64,000 bases of DNA from Tubiluchus corallicola (GCA_030141605.1 JAQGDQ010000314.1:62001-126000), one strand, 5' to 3'. Positions 35,401 through 55,016 are shown, counted from the stretch's first letter. Notes: a model not told the origin generated them from the sequence alone. Made by a program: numbers and translations.

Positions 35401-36967
35401 CGTCGTCGTGTAGGAGTTAATAGTGTTCTATTTTCTATTCAATAATATGTGTTGCGTTTATTTTGTCAATAAATAACATTAAATGTCTACTTGTTGTTTT
35501 GTTTGTTTGTTCATAACCTAGGAAAAGACGACGACTCATTAGTGAATCACACGGCAGTATCACTTCCTGTAATAGCGCAAGCAAAACACCAAATTTATTG
35601 CACAAAGAAACTTGCACATATATGGCTATCATGGCTATTGACACAATTTATGCTAAGTGCGTATCTATTGACACAGTGTGCGCTATCCTCGTATCCTCTG
35701 ATACGTAGACCAATTTGCTCCTAGTTAGGGCAGTTGGCACGTGCCGGGTAGCCAAACAAAAGTGGTTCCTATTAAAATTTGTACCGGTTCCTTGTCTTTG
35801 TGTGAGGGCCTGGACGAACGCATTCTTACCTGTTGGGGTACGGGAACACATTAATAATTTTTTACTGATCAGCCTATTATTATCTGAGAGCTTGTCTTAG
35901 ATATTACAGGCCGTATACATGCTATTTGCACATTTTTCACTTAGATTGCGCTTATGGTGGCTTTTGTTTTAATTTTCACTCACTAAATAATTGAGTTTTA
36001 TCCCTTTGATCTACGTTATCAGGGCAGTACGGGGATAAAGGGGTTTAGACGGCTGCCCGTCAACTTAGGACGCTTTGTTCAATAGTGAGTACAATGCCCA
36101 GGTTGGAGTTTACGCTCTATCGACGAGCAGCTGTCGTAATTACGTCACGTAAGCGTAGCCTAGTAATAATATCATGCCTGTATAATAATTAGCGATTTGC
36201 AGTTCAGTAGTATCGTGTATTTTTATCAGTGCGTGAAGGGACGAGGAAATTACCTGCGAGCTAGTCAAAACAGTGGCTGCACTAGTCGTATTGTTGTGGT
36301 GCAACTTGCAAAGTGTATGTAAAGCTTGCAATGTTCTTGAAGTTTTTGTGTTGTTGCTCATGGCAGACAGGTCAGCTTCCGGTTTGAGTTCAGCTTAGCG
36401 TTGTGTGTGAAATTGAATTTTGGAATTGATTCGTTATTTGCGAAACAGTTTTGAAACTGGGATTTGTGGTTTTACTTCGTTCTCCTTTTTTGCCGATTAC
36501 CTTTTTCTAGCTTTCTTTTATTAAGAACCTCTTTTCGCTCTTCCCTCATCCATTTTCCTTCAGTTTTTTTACTGAAGCTCCGTGTACCATAGCATCCACT
36601 TCTTCCTGCTCCGCAATCTCCTTTTTCGCATCTGCGCATATTTACTTTTTTCCCTTTTTTTATATAAACATATTTTTTTATTTTATTGCTACCTTTAGTA
36701 TACAGTTGTTCACTGATCAATCATAACCTAGGTAATTTGTTAGATGAAAACATATACATATGACAAAATAAAAATCTTTTTGTCTAGCAATACAATTTCA
36801 AACTGTCGTTAATGTCTAACAAAATGAGATATCACATGTGGGTCCCCTCTGCTAAAACGGCTGGTACGCCTACGTAATTCTGAACAGTGTTAAATAAAGT
36901 GACCTTTTGGTCGTTATTTAGTGAGGAATTGTAAGTTTAGATTGAGTATTAAGACTATTTATATCAA
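31807..36967. other. Intron-like region with CT microsatellite and a short duplication
   Basis: Contains a (CT)n tract with CCCCC interruptions at 32279-32408 and GTTGCC/GTTGTC simple sequence near 32635-32665. The motif GCTAGTATCTCACGCAGCTA plus CCATTATGAGCAGTTTTATT and GGGGATGT occurs twice (35263-35329 and 35332-35382). No gene supported. Confidence 0.4.
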
Positions 36968-37065
36968 ATGGAAATAATTTTTTTGATATATGTTTTCACT
37001 CTACTCATATTACATGTAGAATCTTTTCTCTTTTGCTGCCAATTCTTGCCCTCATCTCTCTCCTT

Positions 37066-40523
<3,458 letters not shown>

Positions 40524-40625
40524 ATGTGCACTTCTGAGTTCGTGACGTCGTGCACGGGTGTCTCACGGATTAACAGAGACGAATTGGATATAAAATATAA
40601 AATAGCTTATAACTTTAACAACAAG

Positions 40626-40697
40626 ATGACGTTGCTGGGCGACCGTGCTGATCTGCCTCCCAATACGAAGCGTCTCTCTATCTCATCTTTATTGCAG
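40626..40697 (+). CDS. Alternative first coding exon D (24 codons from ATG 40626)
   Basis: ATG 40626 (context CAAGATGA) to CAG|GTAAAT (GT at 40698), phase 0. The 24-residue product starts MTLLGDRADLPPNTKRLSIS and ends SLLQ. The segment is GC-rich relative to flanks. The frame is open further upstream to another ATG at 40524 (MCTSEFVTSCTGVSR...), so a 58-codon version is possible; the inner ATG has the better -3 context and lies in the GC-rich part. KRLSI resembles a basophilic kinase site (inference). Family not recognised. Confidence 0.55.
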
Positions 40698-43600
40698 GTA
40701 AATAGACATAGTTATTAGATATTCATAGATGTATTGCTATTTCTGACTTACTAGTTATGAAATACGTTGCAAAGTTTGGGGTTTTAGAACAGTGTTTAGT
40801 TAGCAATGAATGCTACATTGTTAAGTGATTTATGATTGGCTACTGGCATTGCTTAGTTTCCTTTGGATACCCGATACGTTTGCAGTATTGTCTTACGGTC
40901 TTTGGTTTACTCTGACTTTTCTGACAGTGTTGGTTCATTTCACTTGTCTATATGAGTTATTGCAGTAGTATTGTCTGATGCTGGAATTGTTACCTGTGTG
41001 TTAAAGTGCAAGTGAAAGCGTGTTTTTTTACACGTTGTGGACATCATGTCTTTCACGTTTCTTGTTGCGGAGTGGTGAGTGTGGAAGTCACTGCCAACAC
41101 TCGCTGTAATACGTTCTAGTATTCTTGCAGCTGAACGAAAGGTGCTGATGTACAAATTGCAACTGCGTGTACAAAATACACTTATTTTGTTGGATAATAA
41201 CATTATTACCGTAATAAAATGTTGGAGATGTCAAAGTCCGTTATTTTCATGATTTACAGCAATTTGGAGAAAATTTACGTGGGCTGGAGTTAACCTTTAT
41301 TTTTTATCTTTGCGAGTTTATCAACATCGCATGGCTGTGCACAACGCTGCCGCAGTTTGCACAGCTTTTTTACTGTCCCGATAGATTCCTGAATTTCCTA
41401 AACGATAATGAATAATTTAAGCTGGCTTCCTTGCAGTTTTATTCCTCCCCGGGGAGGTATTTCCTAGTCTCTGGCTTCCAGATTGGACAAATGATAAAAT
41501 AGTTGCGTGGGTGAAGCCACCAGTGGGGGGGGGGGGCTTCGTTCGTTCACTTTACGGAGAAATTATCTTAATTTAACATCTCATGTTTGTTTTTTAATCA
41601 AATTTGGAAAAGTCGTGTGGCGCCATTTGTTGAAGATTGGTATTTTTTATTGAAAACATTTTTTTCATCATAGGCTCTACAGCGTACATGTCTTTTCTTA
41701 GGGTAAGATTGGATACGCTTTCTCGTGCTTGATCAGTTGAACACGTGGCCCAGCTTTTCCCAGCGGAATACTGTAGCGCTCTGGATTGTTTCTAGGATAA
41801 AATGCATCTGTAGTCTGTATGACAGAAGTTGGTGTTTACCACCTCCCTAGCTGTATACATACATACATACGTATACGTATACATGCATATGTATGTATAT
41901 ATGATTCGAGGCTAATATAATGAGTACTGCTAGCTTTCTACTACTACTAGAGGCGTATTTGACATTTAAAAATCCAACACTTAAAGAGACCGTTTTGATA
42001 AGGGAAACACAGCAGAAAATTTCATATTTTTATAATTTATTTCACTTGGACTGGTCAAACCCCCTACCGCATTTTACAGTTAACTGCAAAGTTCTGCTTG
42101 TTGTTGTGTCTGTTGACTAATTAATTCGATGTTTGCCTCTATCCTGCGAATAAGATGTCTAATAAGGTCAAGAATAAATTGGAGTTAAGAGTGAAAGGCA
42201 TAAGTATTTATTTTAGTTTTCCCTTGTCTGCCCATCCCTCAGATCGCATATGATGTGTTATAAATCTTTCAAGGTCAAAGCCACATGCTATTAATAAGGA
42301 TTCTCTCCCTTAAACAGAACTTAAACTTGTCAATATTATATTTTTCTGATGTCTTGTTGCCGGAGTCAAGCTTCATTTTGCTGTTAAAAGTGAAGGTCAT
42401 TAGGCATTGTACAAAAGTCGAGCTTTATCAATGTGGTAGGTCAGGATGAACAGACATTGTTAACTGATCAAGTTAAAGTCAGGTTTTCTGCATGCTTTAG
42501 TCTTGATTAGAATTCTTGTTAGTAAAAACTGCATTTCTGGCCAGTAGTTAATCTCACGATCTGATCTCACCTCTCCGGATGTGGTACCTTGTACACCTGG
42601 GGGCACATTCCTTTGTCGGCTTATCCTTGCGCGAGATAAATTACATTTAGCCTGATACGGTGCTGTCCCGCTGTTTGAAAATTGAGAGCGAAAGTCCGAT
42701 ACGCATTAAATCCCTGGGAAATAATTAAATTATAACAAACGACTATTGACCCATATTGATTTCTAAACGTACTTGGATTATGCAGATTATATAGAGATTG
42801 GAACGATTCGTTTTCCAGCTGGTCAGTGTTCAATACTGAAATCTGGTCTAGTCGACCAGGTGTTTCAGACCTGCATTCTGTCTCCCAGAAGTTGATCGTT
42901 TTTGTTGGGCAGGTCGAACGCTACTTTCTTGTCATCAGAAGCTAGGAACAATACATACAGGATGCCAGCAGCTGGGGATGTCATATTTAATAACTCATCA
43001 ATAATAAAGTTAACATCCAATCTTGTCAAATCACTATTCAAGTGATCATCATTTTTCCAATAAATGGACTCTCCGCTTTGCGCGGAAATGCGCATTGCAT
43101 TCTGAAAAGAGAGCCGTGATCAATCTTTTGCACACCCGCACAACTTCAACTTTTTTATCAACTGCAACTACTGAATTAGATTCACACATTTTACTTAAGG
43201 TGCAAAGTGCACACAGAAAATGCAAATTTGACAATACAGTACCCCTAGTGAGTACCAGTACAGTAGTGTGCTTTATCGTTGCAATACTGCAATAAGCGTG
43301 ATAGAAGAATTTTTAAAATGTCATTCAACTTTGGATTTTTGAATTGGTTGTGTAAACATGCTCATACTTTCTCCTTTAGTTTACAATGTACACGCAAAGA
43401 AGTGTCTACTCTGAGTTTTCTTTTATGAAGAAATATTGGCACATTGTGAGAGTAAATTAGTCAAAATTACTACCTTCCAGCAATGTTCTGCTTTTGAAGG
43501 CTGTTAGATTCTCTTCTGTATTAGCAGCAATAAAAATCCCTTTCTTTAGCGTTGCTGTTCATTGCAAAACAATTAGTTCATTTTGTCATTAGCGAAATCG

Positions 43601-45319
43601 GATGTCATTTTCTTTCGCTTGCCTCTGCTGAGAAATTATTTCAAGCTGCGCTAATTGTTTTTAGAACGAGAATGAAAATAGTAAACTTCGGGGGGAAAAG
43701 AGGAGAGTGGAATCACTGGAATGATGATTGTGTTTTTTGTCTCTGTTCTAGTTGTTGTTTTAGTTTTTATGCTTGTTTTTTGATATATTTAAGCAAATTA
43801 AATGGACGCCAAGCCCTGCAAACCAAAATCCAAACTTCAGTTTCATTTTTTAACCCTTAACGGCTAGGTACACTACACGTGTAAAACTGAATTCGCCCTC
43901 TAGCAATAAATACATGTAGCTAACTTTCCGTGATTTTTCTCCAGAAATGGTACAAAAACCTTTTGCCTGGAGCGGTTGAGCACTAGTTAAGATCTAGTGC
44001 ATTTTCTACTATAATTTTCTGCAATTTTCTCTAGTTAATTGCGAGGAATGCGTGGAAATCACTCTACACAACATACAGGCTCTGCAGACATTCTCCGCTG
44101 AGCCACTTACGGACACTTAATCAATTGTGACTTCCAAAGTTTTTCATTGAAGTGGTCAAATAAGGCCTTTGAATATATAATCTCTACTGAACAGTAACTG
44201 GACAGTAACTAGGGTAACCGCATCAACAATGACACTACTGTGGCTCAGCTTCTCTCAGAGACCAGGTGGACATTCCTCGGGCAAATATCTTAATAGGATG
44301 ATTTGGAAATACATTCTGTTGAGACGTTTTGTAGATTTTCCTGTGAAAGTAAAGATAAGGTTGATTGATAATAATTATGCTTGTCCAGTAATTTTAGGAA
44401 TGGCTTACTGGTTCCTTATCTCCAGAAATCTTTGTATGCAATATTTGCTTGCACTTAGCGAAACATACTTTAGCAAAGATCCTTGCGGAAGCAGCGTTAT
44501 TTTTGAAAACATTTTAGTGAGCATCCAGGTGCAAGCTCATTACGGATGTTACATTTGTTCGCTTCTACCAGTTTTACTTAAAACGTTATTCACCTTCACT
44601 TTCAAATTGTTATCAGTTTTTTGGTTTTTTTCCGTCAGATTCACATCACGGTGATTCATACATTATATAATCTGGGTTACCAAATGATTCACGTAATTAT
44701 ACAAGCACTTGTATACATTATGAACGCTTATGGTATATGCTTAATTAATGGTTATCTTTGTGTAAGTATGGTAATATATAAGGTAATCGCTGGTGTGAAT
44801 CCTGCAGATAATTACTGCAAAGTAATTATTGAAATACCTGACATACGTAATGTAGTCATATATTACGCTGATTACATAAATCACCATAGACCATAAATGT
44901 TACTGACAGCGAGAATAAGCTATTATTTCGTTCATTTTGTTTCATGATTTATTCATAGTTGCTATGATAATGGCCCATAAATTGCAAAAAGAATTAATGC
45001 CCTTGTTGGCATCCGACGGATGCATTGATTAGATAGGTCTGGATGGTAGTTTGGGAAGCCACGCACTTCTTTGCACAGTAATGACTGTTCTTTTTTTGGC
45101 AATTTTTATTTTTATCGTTTGTATCAAACTTGACATAAATGTTGCGTCGAAAATGTTTTATTCATCTGTAACTGGTGAAATTTGACAATTTAAATCATTA
45201 CACATGCATCCATTCGTATATTCGCGGATTCTTTTGCATTCTTCCATTTTCCATTCATGATTTTTTCCACCAATAAAAAGTGCTGCACAAATGTTAAAAG
45301 CAATTGCCGGATTAAGATA
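40698..45319. other. Intron-like region
   Basis: A perfect palindrome CCTCCCCGGGGAGG near 41444-41457, a G14 run near 41526 and an ACAT/GTATAC patch at 41855-41900. TTAACCCTTAACGG near 43854 resembles a piggyBac-type end but no partner was found. The 141-codon frame at 44229-44654 lacks any family signal and is taken as chance. Confidence 0.35.
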
Positions 45320-45395
45320 AGGCGTGGAATCGAACCCGTAACTTCACATTTGCTAAATACATCGGTGCTGTACCGCTTGCGCGCAGTTGTAAACA
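45320..45395 (-). repeat. tRNA-derived SINE head (minus strand)
   Basis: On the minus strand GCGCAAGCGGTACAGCACC (about 45384-45364) resembles a tRNA D-arm/A box, and GGTTCGATTCC at 45337-45327 is a perfect B box, about 30 bases apart as in a tRNA. The T-stem is poorly paired, so this is a SINE or tRNA pseudogene and not a working tRNA. The motif CGCCATCTGTTGG occurs twice nearby (about 45646 and 45704). Confidence 0.55.
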
Positions 45396-46738
45396 CACGA
45401 TACAGTTTTAAAAACTTTTATGTTGTTGTTTATATGCACATCCTGTGGCACGTGGATTACCGTTACGGGGTCCCTCTGTTTACGAAACCACGTTCGCTGA
45501 ACCGGGATAATTCCCTGTGTGGGTAAACCCGATCTTTTTCTCGGCTTCTTTTCGGCTTCACCGCAAACTGTTTTAGTGGAGAAAATAATATTTTGTTTAT
45601 TCAACACACAGGCACGTGTACAATGTACACAGCGTTCTGACTCTCGCCATCTGTTGGCGTTCTTAGTTACGACTTTATAATCTTATATTTTATTTCCGAG
45701 AACCGCCATCTGTTGGTGTTTTTGAGAAACTCGAGAGAAAGTTTTGCTGTGTTAGTTCATCGTATATGAGATCGTAAGCTTCAAGCCTATTTCTGAGAAC
45801 AAGTAGACATCCACAGTATTTAACATCTTACATGGAATACTTCTTTTAGAAAATCACTTGCTGAAATTTTTTTAATAGTGAATACTGGTTCAGAGTTGTT
45901 TCTCACATAAATTGATCAGATTAGATCAGGTTGATCAGATTAGGATTTTGTTTGTTTGGTGCCATATATTTATAACATAATACGATATACAGTGCGCAAT
46001 TTAATACAGCTGTTATGAGACGGGTTGGCGCAAGACCATGTATGATCACTTGCAGCCACCACACTACTATTGTTTGCTATATGACATTTTTTCTTTGTTT
46101 GCTGCGACTTTAAGACAAAGACGGCGGTAAATAAATCTTGTCTGTGTCTTTCTTTTCTTTGTCCCCAAGTTTGAGCCATTTTGTTCCTGCAAAATATGGG
46201 GAACACATGTCAACCTACTTGCTGTTCTGTTTTTATTCTTCTCCAGTGTGTTTTGCAAAATAAGTATTTTTTGGTCCAAGAAACTAAATTTCTTATTGCA
46301 ACACCCCTTTATCTGATCTAACTAAAACGCGAGTGTATAAAAATCTTATGACTACATCGTGTGGGCGTTTGTGTATAATGCTGTCATAAAACCATAAATA
46401 CACGGCTGAAAATAGTTATAGTTATGAATCATAGGAAAATATATAGCAGAACCCTGCACTTAAAGCGTCCGCATTGCTTGATCAGCGGTGTAAACATTGT
46501 TGTAACATGAATGCTGAGCGTTTGTGTGCTTTAAGCTATTCATATTTTATACGTGCTTTGAATAGACTATGGCGTACCTAAAGGTTATTACAGTTTTTTT
46601 TTTATAAAGTTCTGTAGTTGACATGGTGCTGACTGTAGGATATGGACAAAGCCAAAAAGGGCTTGGATTTTTGGGGCTTAAATCTTTCGGTGATAAAGTC
46701 ACAGAAAAAGTCACAATTTTGGTTAGAAAACTCTCAGG

Positions 46739-46974
46739 AAAACAGTCACAATTTTGGCTAGGAAAGAAAGTCAGGGAACCCAAAATATTCAAGTCGCACA
46801 CAATTTATTTACCAACAATAAACAATTAAACTAATAAAACAGGAAATAAAACAGTAATAAAACCAAAACAGTCACAATTTTGGCTAGGAAAGAAAGTCAG
46901 GGAACCCAAAATATTCAAGTCGCACACAATTTATTTAACCAACAATAAACAATTAAAGTAATAAAACAGGAAAT
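46739..46974. repeat. Direct duplication of about 109 bp, offset 127 bp
   Basis: The block starting AAAACAGTCACAATTTTGGC and ending AATAAAACAGGAAAT occurs at 46739-46847 and 46866-46974, nearly identical (one A insertion and one C/G change). A shorter related block (AAAGTCACAATTTTGG) precedes at about 46708. Confidence 0.92.
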
Positions 46975-49409
46975 ATCTTATATCAGTTATAAACTGGCAA
47001 TACATGACTTTTATATACTAACAACTCTATTGATATATGATGGCACACGTGTGTGAAAAAATCACGTTTTATTCAATATCTTGGGGTTAGGTTTAGGGCT
47101 AAGGTATTTTTTTTGTGACTTTTTTATCCATGACTTTATTACCTGCATTCGATCTTTCTTATAGTGCCTCATGGTTGTTTTTGTTACTGTTGTGCTTTAA
47201 GGAGTTGTAATTAGTTCCCGAAGTTCATAAGCGGATGTCTAATGTCTTTAGTAATACTTGTGATGAATTTACAACATAATTCGTGTGTGTACAGTATACG
47301 CCTTTATAGTTTTATTATATTAATGCCAGTGCACGTAATTGATATAATCTATTTATGAATAGCTTTAACAATTTAAATTTTCTTTTTTTCATGTGCTGTT
47401 GCTGTTGATTGGATATTCATGTATAGGTAAGTTGAATTTTTTAAATCTAGCTTTTATTTTCTTTTAACGCAGTTTGTTTTCGATTATTTGTTCAGATCAG
47501 ATACTGGTTTAGATGTGACATTTGCATCCTTGCTCACTGGTAGGAGAGCCAGTGATTAAGGTATTATGTCAACTTGTTTTGATGAGTGATTTTGTAAAGG
47601 TCAAATTTGATTCGCGGTTCCATTATAGTTGATGGTAATTGCTAATCGTTGTATTTACCCAAGGTATCATTAGTAATGATTAGTGGCTCTCTGTTTAAAT
47701 TAGCTATTCTCTTGTTTGGGTAACAACTTAGTATGGTAGCCTATATTTTTTGACAAAAGGCTGAGCTATGGAAAAAATCAGCCAGACTCAAATTCAGTGG
47801 GTTTGGTAGGGATAAGTAAGTGTTCACTTGACATTTGTGTTAGTAGTTGGTTCATTTGCTTTAGAGAAATGCTGTATAATGTAACGTTAGCGAAAAAATT
47901 TTCTTGAAAAAAAAAACCCACGGAATTGATGGGATACTGGGTTTTTTGCAGTTTCTCAAAAAATATTTTTACACTTTTTCTACAAACAAATTTGACCAAA
48001 GATTCATATAGCAGTTTGCACTGATAATTTCTGGTATTTGATGTCCAATTTCAGAAATAAATAAATTAATGACTGATGAGTGAGTGAATGAATAATGGCA
48101 TAAACTGTTTTGCCAATTTTCTTAGCAAAGTCAAGAAATATTTACAAAACGTTGTTTTATTAATGTATGTGTAAAAATGGTCTTTTATTTTTTTAGCATA
48201 AGCTTTTTTAGCTTTAAAAAGACTATAGTTCCTAATCAAGCTTTTATTTATTGTTTTAATTTGTGGTTGTTATAATTTTTAGTCGATTGAATAGTCCTTC
48301 AGTGACTAATGTTCATAGTATGTAATGAAAATCGACGTAAAATAAACGTACTTACAAACGAGTGTGCTGAATATGCCTGTAAATGAATGAAGGGGCGAGT
48401 GGATAAATGATGAATAAATAAATGAATGTTCAAAAATTAAAGAACAAGGTGATTAATAATACGTAATAAATGATAATTTAGAATTAAACCTCTCTAGTCT
48501 GGGCGTGGAACATTCATTAAACTCAGTGAGGTCAGGTCAAAAATCACACATTTCAAAAGCAGCTCTGCAGTACATAGAGTGTCTGTTGTTTAGAGTTACA
48601 GACAGACACTATTATTAACACGTCTCGTGTCGTTTAGCTTTTTAACTGATTATAGGGTTTTAAGTACGGGAAATTGTTTAGGTAGTAAATTTTGTGTGAC
48701 ATGCAGATCAAATGCCCTGTGTAGGCTGTGTCAACAGTATATATTACCAGAAGTTGTGCATTTACTGCAAAAAAGGAAGTCATTAAAAATTGTAAGAAAA
48801 CGTTTTGGAGAAATTGGTAATTGACTTTTACTGTATGCCAGGCAGTGGTATGCATAACGTGTGCGTCTCTTGGGCCTTCGTTATTAAGCATGCTTGCGAA
48901 GTTTCAAAGGCTACGGTTAGAGATTAAGGTTAGGGTAAGGGTTATTTCCTTTTACTGTGACTTTTCTTCCTGGATTCGTTTCAAAAAATAAACGAAATTC
49001 CTGACCAAAGACTTTTGCAACTGTTCCGAGAATCTGTACCTTTTAAACTCGGTAAAAGACGATCCGATTTTTGACCGACAAAGTCGAGAAAGCCCATCCC
49101 ACAGCTTGCATTTACCCGGGAATTCAAGCATTGAACAATTTAAATATGGATGTCTGACAAATTCGTATTATTTGATTATTGCGTTTGCAACATTTGCTTT
49201 GTAAAGACACTCAAATGCCACATTTTATTATAATCATCCTTCAGCCAGGGCAGTTTTATTCACATAACGTAATTTTGTTAAGCTTTGGACTGTATGTAAA
49301 CTTGTGGTTTTAATTATTTACAAAATAAACAACATAAATACATGTACGAATAAAATGCAATTGCAGTGTTAATTGAATTGTTAAATGCTGTAACCTCGCT
49401 CCCCCCCTG

Positions 49410-49454
<45 letters not shown>

Positions 49455-50558
49455 ACGGGTGACAACCCTCATACGCTGCTGTACACAAAGCTGTTTAATG
49501 CTTATTTAATATGTATGGCATAATAATGAATAGCTGTAATTTGTCTTATTTACATTATTTAATATGCGTTTTCACATTCCTAATCGTCTATAAGATGTTT
49601 TATTATTGGTTGTAATACTAAGAAGTTGGATGAAAAGTAGAGCACCTCCCGACTTTCATCCCACGAATCGATCGACAAAATTTCCCGTTCACCCGACGTC
49701 CGGCAAGGTCTGTCTGACTACGTCCAATTTTGTCTGGTCGTGAAAACGATTCACCTGGAAGACCAATTTTGTCGAATCGTGTAAACCAGGCATCAGAGAA
49801 GATATTAAATATGAAAGTCCTTTTCACCATAACAAGATTTTAACTTTGCTCAGTTCCTTGTTTGTTTACTCCGTGGCGCCATCGCGTGTCGAAAACTCGC
49901 AACAAGCAACTGTTTTTTTTCTAAGAATGTTATCACAGACGTAAGAGGTTTTACGTGTTTGTTGGTGTTTTTATTTAATCTCACCAGAAGTATAATAAAA
50001 TTGTTTTATTGACTGCATTAGTTTCTGTAACGTCTGTAAGGTATCTGCTTTCTGTATTTAATCTGTTCCTTTGTTATTCTTTCATATGTGGCTGGTTTAG
50101 TAAATCACGTCTTTGTGGATGTGCGCTTGTTAATGTTAATGGTTTGTTACATGTTCTATAAAAAATACGTTGTTTTGCTATAAAAATTATTTTTGGATAG
50201 TACAAACGTAAAGCCACGCAAGATTTTGAAACAACTGACGGTAAATGTTACTGCACAACTATGCCAGTTCTTTTGTTACTTTTTTGCCGATAGATGACAC
50301 TACCACACAGTTTCTAATTCCACGCAACAGGTTGGACTGGTTGCAGGCTGCAGGTGCATGTGCAGACCATAAACTTATGGAACAGACTGCCTGAGTGACA
50401 ATATGATTTTAAATGTGCAGCTCTTAGTTATGATGATACATATATGAGATTGAGGTTTTGTGTTTGTTTGCTAAGAATTGCCTCTTTCTAAACGTTGTAT
50501 TGGGATATAAAGTTCTACAAATAACTTACACCCAAAACCTAACCAAATCAGTTTCTTA
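46975..50558. other. Intron-like region
   Basis: Contains a hairpin-like AAAAAACCCA...TGGGTTTTTT (about 47905-47946), a telomere-like GGTTAGAGATTAAGGTTAGG patch at about 48916, and a (CT)n tract at 49408-49453. No gene supported. Confidence 0.35.
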
Positions 50559-50932
50559 GGGCCCCGAGGAATTTTCCTCGTGTGAACATGCGCTATAGAA
50601 AACAATGTGTTCCATTTTCTTGAAGAATGCCGCAAGGAATTTCTCCTCGAGGAATTTTGCCGCGCGGCCTCACTATGAAATGTGCCGAGGAAATTTGCCG
50701 CTTTGTTTAAGTACTGCATGCTCACTTTTCGTGAAGATTCCTGGCAAACATTTAAGTACTCAATTATTTCTTTCTTGTTTAACGAACAAGAATTAACATA
50801 ATTCAACATAAAATCGGAAGTTTTTAATCTCTTAACATACAGACGATGTTTTGTTTTATTAATGTAACAGCATTGCTTATACCAGTTAAAAACAAAATAA
50901 TGCATGCATATATTTATTTTATATATATATAA

Positions 50933-50993
<61 letters not shown>

Positions 50994-51639
50994 CATACAT
51001 ACATACATACATACATACATACATACATACATACATACATACATACATTTATTTATATATTTTTAGATTTTGAAAAGGTTGGTAGAACTTTACTCAAATA
51101 AACAAGTCTGACGTTATATTGACTAACATTTATTAAATAATTATACTTTGTATATGAGAAATGCGGCAACTGCAACTTAATTTAGACAGGCTATTATATA
51201 AAATTATCAGATGATTATTATGAAATATCAAATTACAAAGTTAGAGAATCAACGCCGTCTCTGAAGTTTACATGTTTTTATAATCGAGTCATACAGCAAA
51301 GATAATAACTCGTCGTAAGTGTCTGGTGTCATTTTAGTGCCCCTGTAGAATGTCTCCCGTTTTTCTCTCAACGGGCCGCACAAGGTTGCAGCAACACCAT
51401 GGTGCTGTCTTGTTTTGTTAGTTAAATGCACCCAATAACGGTAATTAATACTGGCATAATAAGTGCCCAGTAAGTGCTCAGCAAAAATATTACGTGGTCC
51501 TCGCTACAAGCCTGCGAGTCACAAAGTAGCTGGTACTAGTTGGGCACGAGATTTCTGTGTGCATGGATTTTCGAGAAAAATATGGGAAATTTTCTGATTT
51601 TCTGGCGGCAATTCCGCGTGTCCTCACTGTGAAATGGCC
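50559..51639 (-). mobile_element. PIF/Harbinger element relic, 1.08 kb, with transposase fragment
   Basis: The trinucleotide TTA flanks both ends (50556-50558 and 51640-51642), the usual Harbinger-type duplication. Related sequence in opposite orientation lies at each side: GCCGCGCGGCCTCACTATGA near 50660 against CACTGTGAAATGGCC at the right end read inward. Inside, the minus strand at about 51490-51249 encodes INYRYWVHLTNKTRQHHG then KMTPDTYDELLSLLYDSI, matching the N-terminal segment of Harbinger transposases (YWVHPxNxxRxxxG...FRMSxxxFDELLxLL). The catalytic part is missing. A microsatellite interrupts the interior. Confidence 0.68.
50932..51048. repeat. (ACTT)n(ACAT)n tetranucleotide microsatellite
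   Basis: About 8 ACTT units followed by about 20 ACAT units, inside the Harbinger relic. Confidence 0.97.
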
Positions 51640-54178
<2,539 letters not shown>

Positions 54179-54882
54179 CTTGCTCTCCTTTCTCTGTTGT
54201 CAGCTCACAAGTGTCTTATGGTCTATTGGGTATCTGACCACCAATCCTTTCTTCCTAGCGTTTCGAGTGCTACCTTAAGTGTCCACTCTTCCAGCTGCAT
54301 GTCTTGCTTTTGTCCACAACTTCCTTGCCTATCCTTACTCCGAGAAACACTTTTGAACTAAATTTCTTAAGATGTGGTTTAACAAGTTAGTTGCAGACGA
54401 ATGGTGGGATCACTTAATTTTGCAACTTGCAAAGTCTGAACTTGAAAGCATACTTCTCTTGTAACGCTGGTTACATGCGAGATGTTCAATTTTCAGATTT
54501 CATGAAAAAATTCTTATGATTTAATAAACGGTGTATTTCGTTATTTAGTACAATGCGACCGTTACCAAATGTCATGTTTTCTTTTTAACTTTAAGTTAAC
54601 TTCATAATTAATTTAAATTACATGTGTGTGTGTGTGTGTGCAAAATGGATTAGAATAAGTCCACCTTTCTAAATCTGCCACCCTAAGGGGCTTCAAGGAC
54701 AGCCACTATTGTAGTACGATATTGTTATACCTGTGGCCATCTGACAGTACCTGTAATTACCTGTAATTATCAGTTGAGCCTATTTAGCATGTTGAAATTT
54801 TATTCTTGAAGAGTACAAGCCTGGGGATACTGTGCAGCTCATTATACCTGTTTAGTTACAAGATTAACTGTCAGGATGGCTA
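54179..54882. other. Intron-like region
   Basis: A short (GT)n at 54622-54641; nothing else recognised. Confidence 0.35.
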
Positions 54883-55016
54883 TGATAGCTCCAAGCTGTA
54901 TTGTTACTATTGTCATGTATAAAAAGTTTAGTAACTGAGTGCCGTGTCTGTGATAGCTCCAAGCTGTATTGTTACTATTGCCATGTATAAAAAGTTTAGT
55001 AACTGAGTGCCGTGTC
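54883..55016. repeat. Tandem duplication, two 68-bp units
   Basis: TGATAGCTCCAAGCTGTATT starts both copies (54883 and 54951). The units differ only at GTCATG/GCCATG and at the end, so the duplication is recent. Confidence 0.95.

Noticed and set aside
43854-43870. TTAACCCTTAACGG as a second piggyBac-type terminus
   Set aside because: No matching inverted end with TTAA found downstream.
44229-44654. 141-codon plus frame starting MTLLWLSFSQRPGG
   Set aside because: True ATG but no recognisable family, no donor at its end and ordinary AT-rich composition.
45327-45395. Functional tRNA gene
   Set aside because: A and B boxes are present but the T-stem does not pair; better read as a SINE head or pseudogene.
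45970-46206. Minus frame with MAQTWGQRKERHRQD after a TTTTGCAG acceptor-like site
   Set aside because: Competing frame overlaps, no donor and no family resemblance.
48916-48950. Interstitial telomere repeat
   Set aside because: Only degenerate GGTTAG/TTAGGG words; no run of exact units.
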